This document shows positions 47,561-59,894 of a stretch of 64,000 nt of DNA, one piece after another (the stretch's first letter is position 1; each line of letters begins with the position of its first letter). This DNA comes from Acridotheres tristis (lineage: Eukaryota > Chordata > Aves > Passeriformes > Sturnidae). The position numbers and the translations under genes were made by a program. The notes beneath the pieces are model-generated. The model ran no database searches. It was not told the origin of the DNA and was given only the letters and a program-made list of their open reading frames with translations. The stretch is from assembly GCA_037013685.1 (NCBI GenBank), contig CM072886.1, positions 6,448,001 through 6,512,000 of the forward strand, given 5' to 3'.

Positions 47561-50500
47561 TCAACAGACCTAGAGGAAACACTAAAATATCGATATAGGA
47601 GACCAGTCTTGCATCACTAAAAAGGTGGTCTCAGAATGATGGAGTGGTTGGGGCTGTTTTCCATCACTAATTCCCAAGATCCAATATTCTTTGAATTTGG
47701 TGAGATGTGCAGAGGGCAAACAATCTCAGAGATGCAGTTCCATTTTTTGTGCTATGCAGTGAGCTGAGCAGCAACTGCTGCAATGGATTCCAGCTTTCAT
47801 GAGCCTGTGATGGTATTGCATCTAATTGCTTTGCAGACTGTATTATATTTTAGCTTGATGCCTCTTAGGGAAAAAAAAGAAAGAAGTTTCTTAATTCCTT
47901 TTTGTACCAGAAGTGCTTTGATAAAGAAGTGCTAATGTTGTTCTGGCAGAAGCAGTGTCTGTGCAGAGTGGTTGGTATGGGTCCAGAGACACCAATCTGT
48001 TAGACCACCTATGGCAAAATTTATTCCTCAGCCCCTTGTTCAGAAATTTCTCAGGACAGCATAAGCAGTAATTAATTGTGAAGCAGCCCACTGAGGCAAG
48101 CAGGGCTCATTTTCCAGGTTAGGCTCCTCAGAAAAGATGGTGAAGCTCTCCCAGAGATGTAAATATCCACTGCTTTATCCATTCAGCACCTTTCAAAACC
48201 AGCTTGTTTGGCAGCACCTACAAATGGTTTACACGCCTTGAATGAGTCTTCTTGATTAGAAAACGGCACCTTTACACTCCAGCCCAACAGAACTGAGGGC
48301 AAATTCAGCATTTAAACAGAAAATACAACCACATCACACCACTGGGGCTGGCACAGCAGCTCCTGAGAGCCTCAGTGTGTCCCTGCCCAGAGGGCAGGCA
48401 CTGAAATAATCTGGAGCAGCATTTCACCTGGTGGGGAGATGTGCTGTGATGGAAGAAAAGGGACAGACCTGTGCAAAAGCTTTCAGAACCTGCCCATGGT
48501 TTGCATTCTGAAAGTGCCTTTATCAGGCAAGATAGCACACCAGGATGCAATTTGCTGTGTAGACTCCAGATATGAGTTGGAAACCATGAGATTCTAAGCA
48601 AGTGGAGCTCTTGAACTAGCAAATACAAATAATTTTCCTTTGAATTTTACATACTTCCTAGAAGGGCATACAGAGATGATGTGGCAGATACGTGCATTAC
48701 AGTCACACAGAATATATGAATGTGTAATTATGTGGCCAGGAAGTGATAAAGAAAATAAATGTAAAAAATGAGAATTTGTTAAAATCAGAACAGAAAAAGA
48801 TCAGTAACAGGCAGGTGACTTCATGGCGGAGAAAATCTTTCCTGACTTACCTCAGTCTGTGTTAAGATTCATGAGAGGTTTCAGGCCATCTGCTGATGTA
48901 AAGCAGGCTCAATGCTGAGGAACACCATCTTGGTACAAACCAATCTACTTTTTATTTTCTAAAACTTGTATGAAATTAGCTTAATTTCTCTAAGGCAACT
49001 AAATATGGTATTATTAAATTATCTTAATACGACCATGGTAAACAAATACCCATACTGCTGATATGATTTTTCTCTCTGTAAGGTAATGAATATATTTATT
49101 CACTGATTTGTAACTCAGCTGGATTTCTGACTTCTGCCTATAGAAAGCTCCAGGCCACTTCTTTTGAATCTCTTTGCTTCTAATCTTTACTGGAAATCTT
49201 TATTTTCTATTAGCATAACTAAACAGAGTAAATGAAGCCTGCAGCTATTACTTGTCTATGCTAAGCTCCTTCATTTATTGTTACATTATTCTGGATATCT
49301 GATTGTTGTTTCTTGTATTATCGTTTGCTCACTAAGACATACAGTGCTACAGAAAGATTTAAGATTAAATGATAGGAGTGCACTTAGCTCAGTCATTCTG
49401 CTGTAGTTCGAAATTATTTGGGATTTAGGTCAGTCATCTAAGGATTCATCTCCTAACTAGAAGATAGATTTTCTTTGAATCATTAAGTCTCCCAGGTCTC
49501 TTCTTCCCACATCTCTGAAGTGGTTCTTTCATTTATAAGCTCCTGGCATGCTCAGATAATTTTCTTACATGGTTTGACACAGTATCAAAGTCCATTACTC
49601 ACTTACCAACCCTAATCCGTCCTCTGGCCTCCCTGCAGTGGAACAGCTGAATTTCCATCCTCCCTGGGACTCAGCCAGGCCCTGGCCAAGGCATGGCTCA
49701 TGCAAAAAGGCTTTTTATAAACAGCAAAATCCCCTCTTGCAAGCCCAGACCTGGGAGCAGGGATTCCTCTTACAGTCACAAACTCAAGAAGACAGGAGGA
49801 GGAATAGAAAAAAGGCAAAGAATTGACACACTTCAACACAAACAGCAGTTTGACATAGATCTGGAGTTCTTGGTGTCAAGTGTAATTTAGAAGAATTCAG
49901 AAGTGGAGTCCCTAAATATTTTAATTCTGTTTATATATATATAAATATATATCTATCTTTCCTTACACACTCAGACATGAAAACCCCATAGTCACACTAC
50001 ACTTGGCTGTGGATGTACAAGTGCAGCAGTCCTCCTCAGGGAGGAGAGGTGTATTGCTTCACCAAAAGGTGGTTAGAGAGAACTTTGAACACTGTAGCAG
50101 TAAAGCCATTCCAGCAGTACAAACTTGGGGAAGATGAACCTCTCTTAACTTAAATGAACTCTGTGTAGGTTGAAAAACCCTTTTCAGCACTGCCAAATCT
50201 TTGAAGTGAAAATCTGCACGTTGTGAGGGAATGATTGAAGTGTGAAAACCACCTGTCCATGGGAACCTTATAAAGGATCCCCACCTGCTCTGATCAGTGT
50301 GGATCAGTGCAACACGAGCCATTGCTGTGTGCTGCTCTCTCTTTGTGCTGTGCATTTCTCCAGCCCCTATGTCAGTGTTCAGCTCATGCCATAGCCTGTC
50401 AAATTCAATGTCACAAGACCACCCTGACACTAAAAAAGGGCCACAGGACACACAGCTGGGGTGACCAGCTCAGATGGTGGGCTGGAACAGGGTGAGAGAA

Positions 50501-53500
50501 TGAAAAGCTTCATAATCCAGGGATGTAAAGAGAAGTCTTGCAGTGAGCAGAGATCAGATATATGAGTGGTGCTGTTTGGGTTGCATGAGCGTGGCAAAAT
50601 TCCCAGGGAACTTGGAAAGAGAAGTTGACCCAGGTGAAAGTTGCCTGTGTTTTTCAGTTAAAGGAGAGAAATCCTCTTGTTCTCATTATGCAATAGTTCT
50701 CACAACAGAATTGGGTTTCTGCAATCCCTTTGGCCAAGAGGCCAGCACCTTCCTACTCCCATCTCCATAGGCACAAGGCACTTGCAGTGGTCCCATTCAA
50801 AGACCCAAAATATGCTTGAGACCTAAGGCTACATTTCCCAAGGCTGGGCAAGCCCAGTCTTGTTACCAGGGTTTGTCTCAGGCTGTATCAAGGCTGTTCT
50901 CCATCACAGTCACAAGCCAGATTTCAGAAAATGTGATGAAAATGAAAAGATACTGGCAGGCAGCTAAGGTGAAGTGATGCCTGAGCAGGGAGTAAAATAA
51001 CACTTGTTTAAAGGTACTCTTAGAGGTATTAGGAAGCACTTGTGGTAGGCACCTTTTCTCTGCAGGGACAAAATAACCCTTTATGGTTTGGGGCTTTTTG
51101 TTGTCTTTTGGTGTGTTTTTTTGGTTCGGTTTTTTGGGTTTTTTTTGTTTGCTTGCATGTTGTTATGGTTTTTAGGGTTTTTTTTCCAGTATCCTTATTA
51201 TCAATTGTTACCATACAGAAACTGCTATGTATTTCTAAACTAGAAGGCACTCTCCAATACCTGTTCAGAGATTTTGACAATGTGATTGGCTGAATTTCCT
51301 ATAACTCATGAATTGTGAATGCCCTATAAATATTTTAAAACTCCTGTTCCAGCTACAGACTCACTGAAATCCATACTGAGACTTCATTTTCGTGACAGAT
51401 GCCTTTGTATTTGCAATTCTGTCTGGTCTTGCTGCTGCAAAATCTCATCATGGAAAGCAGGTCACTGCTGGTTTAAGTTTACTCTCGAGGTGTTTGGTTT
51501 TGGGTTGCATTGCAGTTGGCACCAGCTTCTTGCACACTCTTGTAATCTCAGACCATTTCCCCAGACCAGTGGGCTACAGGGCCCTCTGCTGAAATAACCC
51601 TTCCACACTGCACAAGTGAGCTGGGAAAATAATATCCACTGTGGGAAGAGAAAGGTTTAGACACAGCAGTGATCAGGGTTAGATCGGTGCATAGATCAAT
51701 GACTGTGAAACACCCTTGAAAAATCTCTGCCTCAAAGCAAAATTTGACTTGCCTAATGTTCTCATTTTGTCTTGTTGGGTGAGGTTATAATGAAAGGTTA
51801 TGATAATCTCAAGGGATCTTGTAATTCGTCTGCTGAATCACTGTTTGCAATAGGCATAATTTTTCTACATAAACATGGATGAAATCAGAGTTTTAGGACT
51901 CAGTGGCTGGAGGAATTTCCATAAAATATTGGGGTATGAAAGGCATACAGAATCTGCATCACTGTTATTTCCATTTGGGTCACCAATAGAGGTGTAAATT
52001 AACCCCAGCCTATGTGTATCAAGTCAATCATAGCAGGACTAACAGGAAGAAATGTAGATTTTTTAAAAAGTGTATCCTCTAGGATTCAGTATAATTTTAT
52101 GTTTGGCTTACCCATGGTACTCATGCCTACCAATGCCTTCCAATTATCTACAAATACTTGCTAGAAGGCTCCTACATTGACCAGATATTTAACAACAGAT
52201 TTTTTTATTACACTGTGATATATATGTGATTTTTACTTTTAGAGACCTAGAGCCTTCTGCAATCTTTCAAATCATGCATTTTTCAAAAAGCCAAAAGCCT
52301 TTAGCTGATTATCTCACTGAAATATTTCAGAGTCACTCCAGTTGTGTCTTGTTTTCTGCACTCTATGACAAGCACCAAGCATTTGCTCTCTGGTTATGTA
52401 ATTTATAAAATTAATCTGCTAACTAAAAGTCAGATTCACCAACAAAGAAAAAATAAAGGTAAGCGAGATGTCTTCTGTAAAGGTTAAGTGCATACTTTAT
52501 TTGCAACAGAGGATTAAGGATCTTCCCCACAAAGATTTTTTGTATCTGAGTAACCTTGTAAAAAATAATTTTCTTTCTTTGCATGCTGTAGCTTTGTAGT
52601 TAGAGAATTTTCTGAATCCTCTCTGCCATAGATGGTCTTTGGGGTGAATTCTCCAGAGCCTCCTAACATGATTGCATTTGTCATCTATCACTTCATTTTG
52701 TTTACTCTCATCCGTCTTCCCTACCAGGCTGCCCACTTGCACAAAACTTGTGGGAATTTTAATATGTTTGTTGAACTTTATTGTATCGAATTTTTTTGAG
52801 TAGCCACAAGTCCAAAATTGATCAGGGCAGGCACATACAACATAGTAATTTCAGAAAATTGTTAGAAACTGGGTTTAAAAAGCTGGATTAAAAATAAGAA
52901 GCCAGTGAGGAGTATTGTGAATCCTTTTGAGGACATGATGATGTTCTGTGGAGTCTCAGCTCAGTTTGCAACCACAGTCAGAAGCAAGAGCAGCGAGAGG
53001 GGATGTAGGGAACAATTCATAAACTGTTCAGGATTGTCTGTGACAGATTCTCTGTACAGAGAGCTGGAAAGTGGCAAAGAAAAAGGTAGAGCAAAACTTT
53101 TCTGAGGAGGGAGCAACTGAAAGATGAGGTGAAGCTGGAGATGCACAAAATGTTCATTATTTCGCTCTGTGCCTTCTGCATTCTGGGGTCACATGAAGAG
53201 AGGACAAGCAAACTTCTTCCCTATACTTGGTTTTATAGGCTTTGGTAACAGATCTGCTTCTCTAAATGACAAATGTGTTGTCTCTGAGGGCACACGGGGC
53301 AGAGTTAGTCCCTGTTGTGCTCCCCTTGGTAAGCACAGCAAAATTGCATTCAGGAGAGAATGCAGACTTGATTCCTTTGCATAGAAAATATTTCTTGAAT
53401 ATTCTGTGTGAAAATAATTTTTATAACTTCTGTATGTGGCACCTTAGTTTTGCAGCTTGTTCTACTCATTCTACAGGACAAATACCCCTCCCAAGAGATC

Positions 53501-53694
53501 ACAAGATGAAAGTGAAAGCATAAATCTCTAATATTCACAATCAAAAGGCAATGAGGCTGTATCCTGTGACATTCTACATAAATAGAGATTTGGATCCCAT
53601 TTCCAGCAGCCTTCAGCCCTTGAATCTACCAAAGGCACTAAATTAAGCAGCACACAACCCTTTCTAGAGCAAGATGAAATGATGTTTAAGCACC
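47561..53694. other. Unique sequence with low-complexity T/G stretch, no gene seen
   Basis: Frames of up to 130 codons occur (for example the minus strand at 50059-50451) but none is recognisable. A short (TA)n lies at 49931-49952. A T-rich stretch broken by G-runs lies at about 51085-51187. A 'tataaa' at 50269 has no accompanying promoter features and is taken as chance. Confidence 0.5.
51085..51187 (+). repeat. T/G low-complexity stretch
   Basis: Long T-runs are separated by 'gg', 'ggg' and 'gggg' ('ggttttttgggttttttttg' falls within it). A similar but shorter stretch lies at 35900-35925. It is simple-sequence in character and not telomeric TTAGGG. Confidence 0.7.
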
Positions 53695-53885
53695 CTGCCA
53701 GTTAATAGGTGATTAGTGTATGCCTTTGCTCATTACTCCATCAAGGAACTTGCTCTCAAACAAGCAGCATTGAGAAATGCTTTAATTGTTCCTAAATTAT
53801 TTTGTGGTAATTAGTCAGCTGCAATCCCAAAGAAGAAAGTGAGTTGAGGATAATGGCAATATTTCCTGATTACCTAAAAGCATGT
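53695..53885. promoter_or_regulatory. Candidate conserved noncoding element
   Basis: 'gttaataggtgattagtg', 'gctttaattgttcctaaat' and 'ggtaattagtcagctgc' lie within 140 bases. These TAATT/ATTAG words are homeodomain-like, and the last overlaps an E-box-like 'cagctg'. The block is free of repeats. Evidence is compositional only. Confidence 0.18.
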
Positions 53886-54974
53886 TAATGCCCTGCAGTC
53901 CTGAATGTGGCTGAGAGGATGTGTGCCTTTGCTGTGTGCTGCCTCACTATACAGCTGAGCATAAATACCAAATTTCTGACCCTTTATACATCTTGAGCCA
54001 TGATTCACACTCCTTCCAAGAGCTGAATCCTAAAAAAAAAAGTATTCTCTAGACTGTGTGACCTCTGTTGTAGGGTCAAATCATGCAACCACAATTGTCC
54101 ATTTCATTTCCCTCCATTTCCATTGATGACTTGATATGTCTGCCATGGTTTACTGCTGCAGCTTGGTGCTTGCTTGAAGGTTTCTTGGCAAAATTTGAAA
54201 CCCACAGAAGCAATGCCATAAATTGTGGCTCTTGCATCTTAATTTATCCAGTGGTAATGTGGGGTTGAGTTTCTGTGTGGAAGCAAAAAACACCTCGAAA
54301 ATTGAATGTGCACAGCTGATTCTGCAAACACACAAAATTTTGTGTTTGTGTATTTGCAGACTTTTAGATGTGGTTTGATGTTATTTTATTATTGATAGCC
54401 AAAAATTGTTTAGAATCAGAGCACTCCATAATTTCCTGTATAACTTTTTTATTTCTGGGCAAGAAACATGTAATTTCTTCTGTCATCATAGTTTTGAAAT
54501 ACTCCCCAAATCTTCTATGTTAATCTAATAAATGTGTGTTTATTTTACCTACTGCTAAGTACTATGTGAGTCAAAAGTAGGGGTTTTTTTTTCTGCCTAA
54601 GCTACCAATAAAGCACTGTGTATTCTGCAGTATTCTGGACAGATAATTGAACAGCTGGCAGTAGTCCTGTCAATGAGTACAAATAATACCACAAAAGGTA
54701 GCCCAGCAGCTTTTCCTCTGTTGTTGTAACCTGCACAGTGCATCCATTTTCCCCCTCTGTCTAAACCAGACAGCTGTACAGCAATTACTGTCAGCATAAA
54801 TTGAGCAAGCTTGCAAATTTTCTTCAAAGTCATCCAAGAAAGCAACTTTATCCTTTAAGGTAACTGAAATACTATGTTGATATTATATACATTATATATA
54901 TACAGTTATTCATATAATTTATAGGTTTTCATTGAGACAAGTTAAGTGCACTTTATGTGTTTTATCTGGATGAC
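53886..54974. other. Unique AT-rich sequence, no gene seen
   Basis: It contains a perfect 16-base palindrome 'acacaaaattttgtgt' at 54330-54345, with 'gcaaa' and 'tttgc' arms further out. A small AT run lies at 54881-54903. No exon or repeat family is supported. Confidence 0.5.
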
Positions 54975-55150
54975 TCCTAATGCATGGAAATGTGAATTAT
55001 TCATAAGCTGCCTTTTGGTTATAGGAGTCTTTATATAGCTTTTGTTTGCTAATGCATTTGATAGGCTATTTTGTGCACTAACACATTATATAGAAAATGC
55101 TGGCAATAAAATAAATGCTAAATTATACATTCTGTAGTTCTGCATTAAGA
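54975..55150. promoter_or_regulatory. Candidate conserved noncoding element
   Basis: Repeat-free AT-rich block with 'ctaatgcatggaaatg', 'gtgaattattcataagc', 'gctaatgcatttgatag' and 'aataaatgctaaattat'. The 'ctaatgcat' word occurs twice about 75 bases apart. This is the texture of POU/homeodomain enhancers, but that is inference only. Confidence 0.18.
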
Positions 55151-57573
55151 GCTGGTACAGTCTGCTTCATCATCTTTACTCTGCTTTGCTTCACAAATCT
55201 AAAGATAATTGATACTGTGGAACTATCACTAAGTTCATCCAAAACATGCTGCCACTGAACTATTGCTGTGTATGTTGATGCAGAACTGGCAGGGTTGGCC
55301 AATTCCTTAGAGCACTGAAAACCTAAATATATGACATGGAAGCTTTAATATAATACTCAGAGTCCATCTGGGGGCTTCTTAAATTCTTAAATGTGAACAA
55401 ATAAAATTTATAGTTATCATCCAAACAAAATAATTAATGAAGGTTTTGAGTGCTTGTGTGTGTCTTGCCAAACTGATGACCTAACTCCACGGGAAGGGAA
55501 GGGAAAAGAGGATAGAGTGACCTCCATATTTTTTCACCCAAAAGACTTGTTCAGAGTATAAATGAGCCAAGGTGATTTAGGGAGGACCTGCAAGCACAGC
55601 AGGGTTCTGTATGATGTGGAGGTGGGAGAATAGCTGGCTCCAGTTACCTCTTGCCAGATCCTTTGAGTTAGCAGCTCCCTCACACCTTTCCCCACCCAGG
55701 CATTGCTATGATAATAATTAACGAGCAGCTTTAACACAGTCTGGAGTTTTAAGTGCCTGTCATCAATTACTAATTGTGTTAATGGCATTTGCTCCTGCTC
55801 TGGGACCATTTGCACTGTTGGAACTCCTCAGAGATGCCAGCACTATGGCTATGATGCAGGGCTAATCCCTTTGGATTCTTTACTTATATCCTTGGAAACA
55901 ATGGACACCATGTTGGCATTAATCATGGTCATTTTCCATGAGCAGGGTCTTCTTCCTAGGCTTTGTCAGTCTCTCAAAATTTTAAAGAAGATTTATATCT
56001 CGTCTCTACTGGACATCTTGATATAGGATGGCTCTCAAACTCCTGGTTTGCACAGCCTGATTGGGTGTATCTTTCCCTCAAAGGTCAGCATTAAAGGAGC
56101 TGTTGAATGACTTTAAACCTACTGCAGTTTCCTACAGACTCGTCAGTGCTAGCTCTGCCCCGGGTATATCAAGGGGACTTTTGTGGATTTGAACGCTTTG
56201 GGACCACAGCATCATTCATCTTCCTGAGAGTTCCTATTATCAAAATGTGCCTGCTGTAACAGATCCTTGTCCCTCAGGTACACTGAGGAGATTTTTCACT
56301 GGAAATAGGTATTTCAGCCAAGAAAGCAATAAAAGAGTAGCCCTAGAAGGCAAGTATCAGACACAAAGTACCTGAATTAACAACAGAGGCAGGAGCCATC
56401 TTCTAAATCAGTGAGATTGCCTTTTATGTGGAAATTATAATTATTATTCTAGCCTGGTGTCTTGGACATTTTCACAGCCATTTGGATCCTTAGGTCACAC
56501 TCTTCCCCCACCATATGTAACATTTCCTCACCAGTTTTGGTGCCAGCACTCCAGGCTACCTTTACATTATTGTTGAGGAGGACTGGAGTAGATGGGTGAC
56601 CCATTTCATACCTAGCAATTCAATCACACGGGAAAATAGTCATCATTTGCAATTTTGTGTTCAGCTTGAGCCAAATCCATGTTCCAAGTCCAGCCTGAGT
56701 CCCACTTAGTGCCTGATTTGATGGTTCTTGTCAGAAAGGTGTTTATCTATTGGGTTTGTATCTTGCCTTTGGCAATGATCAATATATAATGTTTCAGAAA
56801 AGGACTAAAGGAAAAAAAAGCCCCAGAACATAATTCACTAAGTCAGTTTCACACCACCATTAATTTACTGTCAGTGCCCTATGAACAGTCATGTGAGAAC
56901 TTCAGCCTCAGCTGAGTCTGGTCTTCAGTTTTACAAATAAAAAGTAATTACTGTTAATGAACATTTTAGCATCTGTATTCAAATTAGCTCATCTTAATTA
57001 ACTCAGATCTGCTTTTCCTTAGTTTTTGAAAAATGTAGCAGCCTGAAATACAACTAAATCCAAAGACCATTTGTAGTGCACGTTTTCCCATGTTCCTTCA
57101 GACCACCAGAATTCTTATTCTCTTGGAATAATTCAGGTTCATTTGTTAATCTTTTACTAAAGTTTTCCCATTCCTCTTGTGTGGGTTCACATACCTTCTA
57201 TTCTGACATAAACAAAAAGGCTCCCAATAATAGCATTGCACCATTCTTAAGGATCCCTGGTTACTCTCACATCTGAATTAAGCTTTCAAATAGTTGAAAA
57301 ACAGGGAGTGTGTTGACATTTAGTGAGTTAGGATTAATGGTTATTACTTGAAAATAATCTTCCATTAATTTTTTTTAATTTGCTAATGGTTTATCAGTGA
57401 TGGACTGAAAATGTTCTCCCTTACTGCTGCATTATCTTTTCTTTTGTTACAGATTTTTATTGCTTCTGATAGTTCAGTTAATTTAAACAGATTCATTCAG
57501 AGGAGCTGTATTTACCAGAAAAAAATTCTATGAGATATTTCTACTTATCAAAATGTTATAAAATGTTGTTTGC
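55151..57573. other. Unique sequence, no gene seen
   Basis: Includes a short (GGGAA)n purine run near 55492-55510. Frames are under 95 codons and unrecognised. No RNA gene or repeat element is supported. Confidence 0.5.
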
Positions 57574-57606
57574 TTTTTTCTTTCTTTCTTTTTTTTTTTT
57601 TTTTTT
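57574..57606 (+). repeat. Pyrimidine microsatellite: (TTTC)n into a T-run
   Basis: 'ttttttctttctttctt' passes directly into a long T-run ending at 57606. It is a TTTC-type repeat merged with a homopolymer and directly precedes 'agatagtttcacc'. Confidence 0.88.
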
Positions 57607-58599
57607 AGATAGTTTCACCTTTGTGTTATCATTTCAGTGCTTTTCTTAAGTTCCAGGGGAACTATTGGTTAAAAGTTGTCAGAGTGTAATTATGAAACTC
57701 TCTGGAATTAAGTGTATGGATGAGCAACTTTGGAGGGAATCCAAATCTTTGTAAACTTTGTGAATTAAGATATAAGCACTGCTTAAAACATGTCATTATT
57801 CAATTAATCTATAAGGTAATGGGAGCCTTGTTTCCAAATTATTTAATCTTTCTGCTTGTGAATCTACAAAATATTTCCAAGTGCAGTAGAATACATTAAG
57901 GATTACTGCTTAAGGTCTACCTTAGAAACTTGTCTCTTCATTACCTTGTGGTCTTTCCACACTAGAGAAGATTTAGAATGCAATATTCCTAAATGAGAAT
58001 TTTTATTTCACTATTCGTTTGGCTTTTTGGTGTTTGGTTTGTTGGTTCCTTCCGCACCCCCCCCCCCCCTTTGCTGCTTCTTTCTTTTCTGCTCTCCTTG
58101 CTGGGAAAATATTTTACAGAAAGCAAGAGTTTTAACTTCCCAAGTTATTTTAAAACAGCAGCCAGACTTCTCAAAAAAGAGCAAATCTAATGTCTTCAGA
58201 AGTTATTTCCTGTCAAGTTGCAAATTGCAGAATGTTCCAAATATTGTGTATAGAATCATTGCTAAGGGGATTAGGCCGATTTGTGCAATTGGTTCTAGAA
58301 TCCCCTAATTTAATAAAAACATGAAGTAAGTGTGGTCATCCTGAGGAAAAGAAAGAATATTAATGAGGCAATCATTACATTTGATCTCCAAAAATAATTT
58401 AGTTAGTTTTTATTTTAACAGGGTAATTAGAAAAGATGACTCACATTTTACTGATTTCATTTCCTTTAGTATAAAGGACATAAAATTTAGAAATAAAACA
58501 TCGATGTGGAACACTGATTTAGGTATATCTTCTTATGCTCCCTACTTAAATTTTGTGTCCACCATTATTCTTCATGTATTGCAGTGCTTTACAGCTGAG
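57607..58599. other. Unique AT-rich sequence, no gene seen
   Basis: Contains a C13 homopolymer at 58057-58069, listed separately, and short frames only. Confidence 0.5.
58057..58069 (+). repeat. Poly-C run (C13)
   Basis: Thirteen consecutive C on the + strand in an otherwise AT-rich neighbourhood, flanked by T-rich sequence on both sides. Confidence 0.88.
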
Positions 58600-58830
58600 A
58601 TTTCTGAGATAAACTCTTCCCACTGACATTAATGGGAATGGTACATCAAAGTCCGCTAGGTGGCTTTGAAAATTTCAGATATATTTTCAGTCTGCTGTGG
58701 GAATATTGCTGAATTTATCCTTACACCACCCCTCAGAGACAGGTAAATACCCTTTAAATATATTTTATTGAAGTTGAACTGTGCAGAACAGAGATGTGAG
58801 AGACATAATGGGCCTAATCCTATTGACTTA
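58600..58830 (+). mobile_element. Possible old L2/MIR-type remnant
   Basis: 'cactgacattaatgggaat' (58621) and 'ggctttgaaaatttcag' (58661) resemble an old amniote repeat block that reads roughly 'gacttcaatggga...ctttgaaaatctcag'. 'ccttacaccacccct' (58720) and 'gacaggtaaatac' (58738) resemble the L2/MIR 3' word 'cttacaacaaccctg...gaggtaggta'. The downstream match to 'agagatgtgagagacata' is weaker. The class is uncertain and the copy is very diverged. Confidence 0.33.
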
Positions 58831-59317
58831 TTCTGGCATTGGAGGTGTAATCATGAGCCAAAAGCATTAAGCATTCATCAGCAAAACGAGACTGATATCG
58901 TAGTGGCCTAATACTATTTAAAGATATGATTTAGAGAAAATCTGTGGCACTCTGAGCTCTTTTTTTGGTGTGCAGAGGGCAGGGAGTGCGTTTGTGTATT
59001 TTGAAGTGAAAACCAAAATATGTCTTTATAATTGGAACTATAATACTTCATGGGAGGAATAGCTCTTGAGCTTGATATTCTCTTCCTGGCAGAATCACAT
59101 GTGGTTTTCTCTTTTGGATTCAAGAGCAAGTCAGGTCATGTCTATCGCAAAATAAATTCCTGGCTACTGTGGGCCACAAATAAATAAAATAGGCAACATT
59201 ACCTTTACTTTCTGAACAATTTCTCTGCTCTTTATACCTAGTTTTTCTCCATTGTCCACCACTTCTGAGACTTCATCTGAGGTGCTGGGGATTCCTAGAA
59301 AAAGAAAGACATCAATA
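58831..59317. other. Unique sequence between two repeats, no gene seen
   Basis: Nothing codes here. The sequence sits between a likely L2/MIR-type remnant and a CR1 copy and shows no supported feature. Confidence 0.45.
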
Positions 59318-59485
59318 AACTGGAGTAAGTGTAGGGGTGGCCACCAGGATGGTCAAGGGCTGGGTCAGGGGCTGTTTGAAGAGAGGCTGGGGGGCTTTAT
59401 CCAGCCTGCAGGACAGCCAGACTCAACACCTCTTGCAGGTGCACAGCTGAAAGGATGACAGGACAGGGACAAAGGTTACAGCAGT
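59318..59485 (+). mobile_element. CR1 LINE internal fragment
   Basis: 'aactggagtaagtgtaggg' (59318) leads into 'ggtggccaccaggatggtc' (59336), 'gaagagaggctggggggc' (about 59377) and 'aaaggatgacaggacaggg' (about 59450). These are the CR1 blocks at the start of the 3' region: the 'ggccacgaggatgatcag' block, the 'gagaggctgagggagct' block and the 'ggatgacaggacaagg' block. Both ends are truncated and no terminal octamers remain. Confidence 0.77.
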
Positions 59486-59894
59486 AGAAAATTAACGAGT
59501 TGCTGGAGAAGTTGCATTAAATCATTGTGCAATATGGGAGAAAAAATGACTCCGTAAAGAGGCCTCAATGAAAAGTGTTGGAAAGATGTGCTACAAATCG
59601 TGTTTGTTGTGATTATGGCAAGAAATGACAGGCTTCAGTAATGGGTGATTCTCATCAGACATCAGGAAATAATGGCAATGTTAAGCAAAGGGGAAATAGA
59701 ACCAATTTTCAGTAGTGTGAGATCCCCACTACTTAAGGTGTGATAGGACATCCTCGAGGAACTTCTTTCAGGCCTAGGGGGAGTTTATTTAGTTTTTTGG
59801 AAGGACAGTCAGAAAAATAACCTCTCTCAGGCTCTTCCACACCAGTTTTATCTGGTTTTGTTGATAAAAGTGTAGAGCAAAAACTTGGGGCCAA
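59486..59894. other. Unique sequence between repeats, no gene seen
   Basis: No frame, RNA gene or repeat is supported. It begins directly after the CR1 fragment, whose 3' part seems to have been lost. Confidence 0.45.

Noticed and set aside
50269..50274. 'tataaa' as a core promoter
   Set aside because: A single TATA word in AT-rich DNA, without an initiator, CpG island or downstream exon.
50059..50451. 130-codon open frame on the minus strand
   Set aside because: No similarity to any protein family I know, no splice context, and a length compatible with chance.
51121..51160. Telomere-like G/T repeat
   Set aside because: No TTAGGG unit is repeated. The stretch is irregular T-runs with scattered G-runs.
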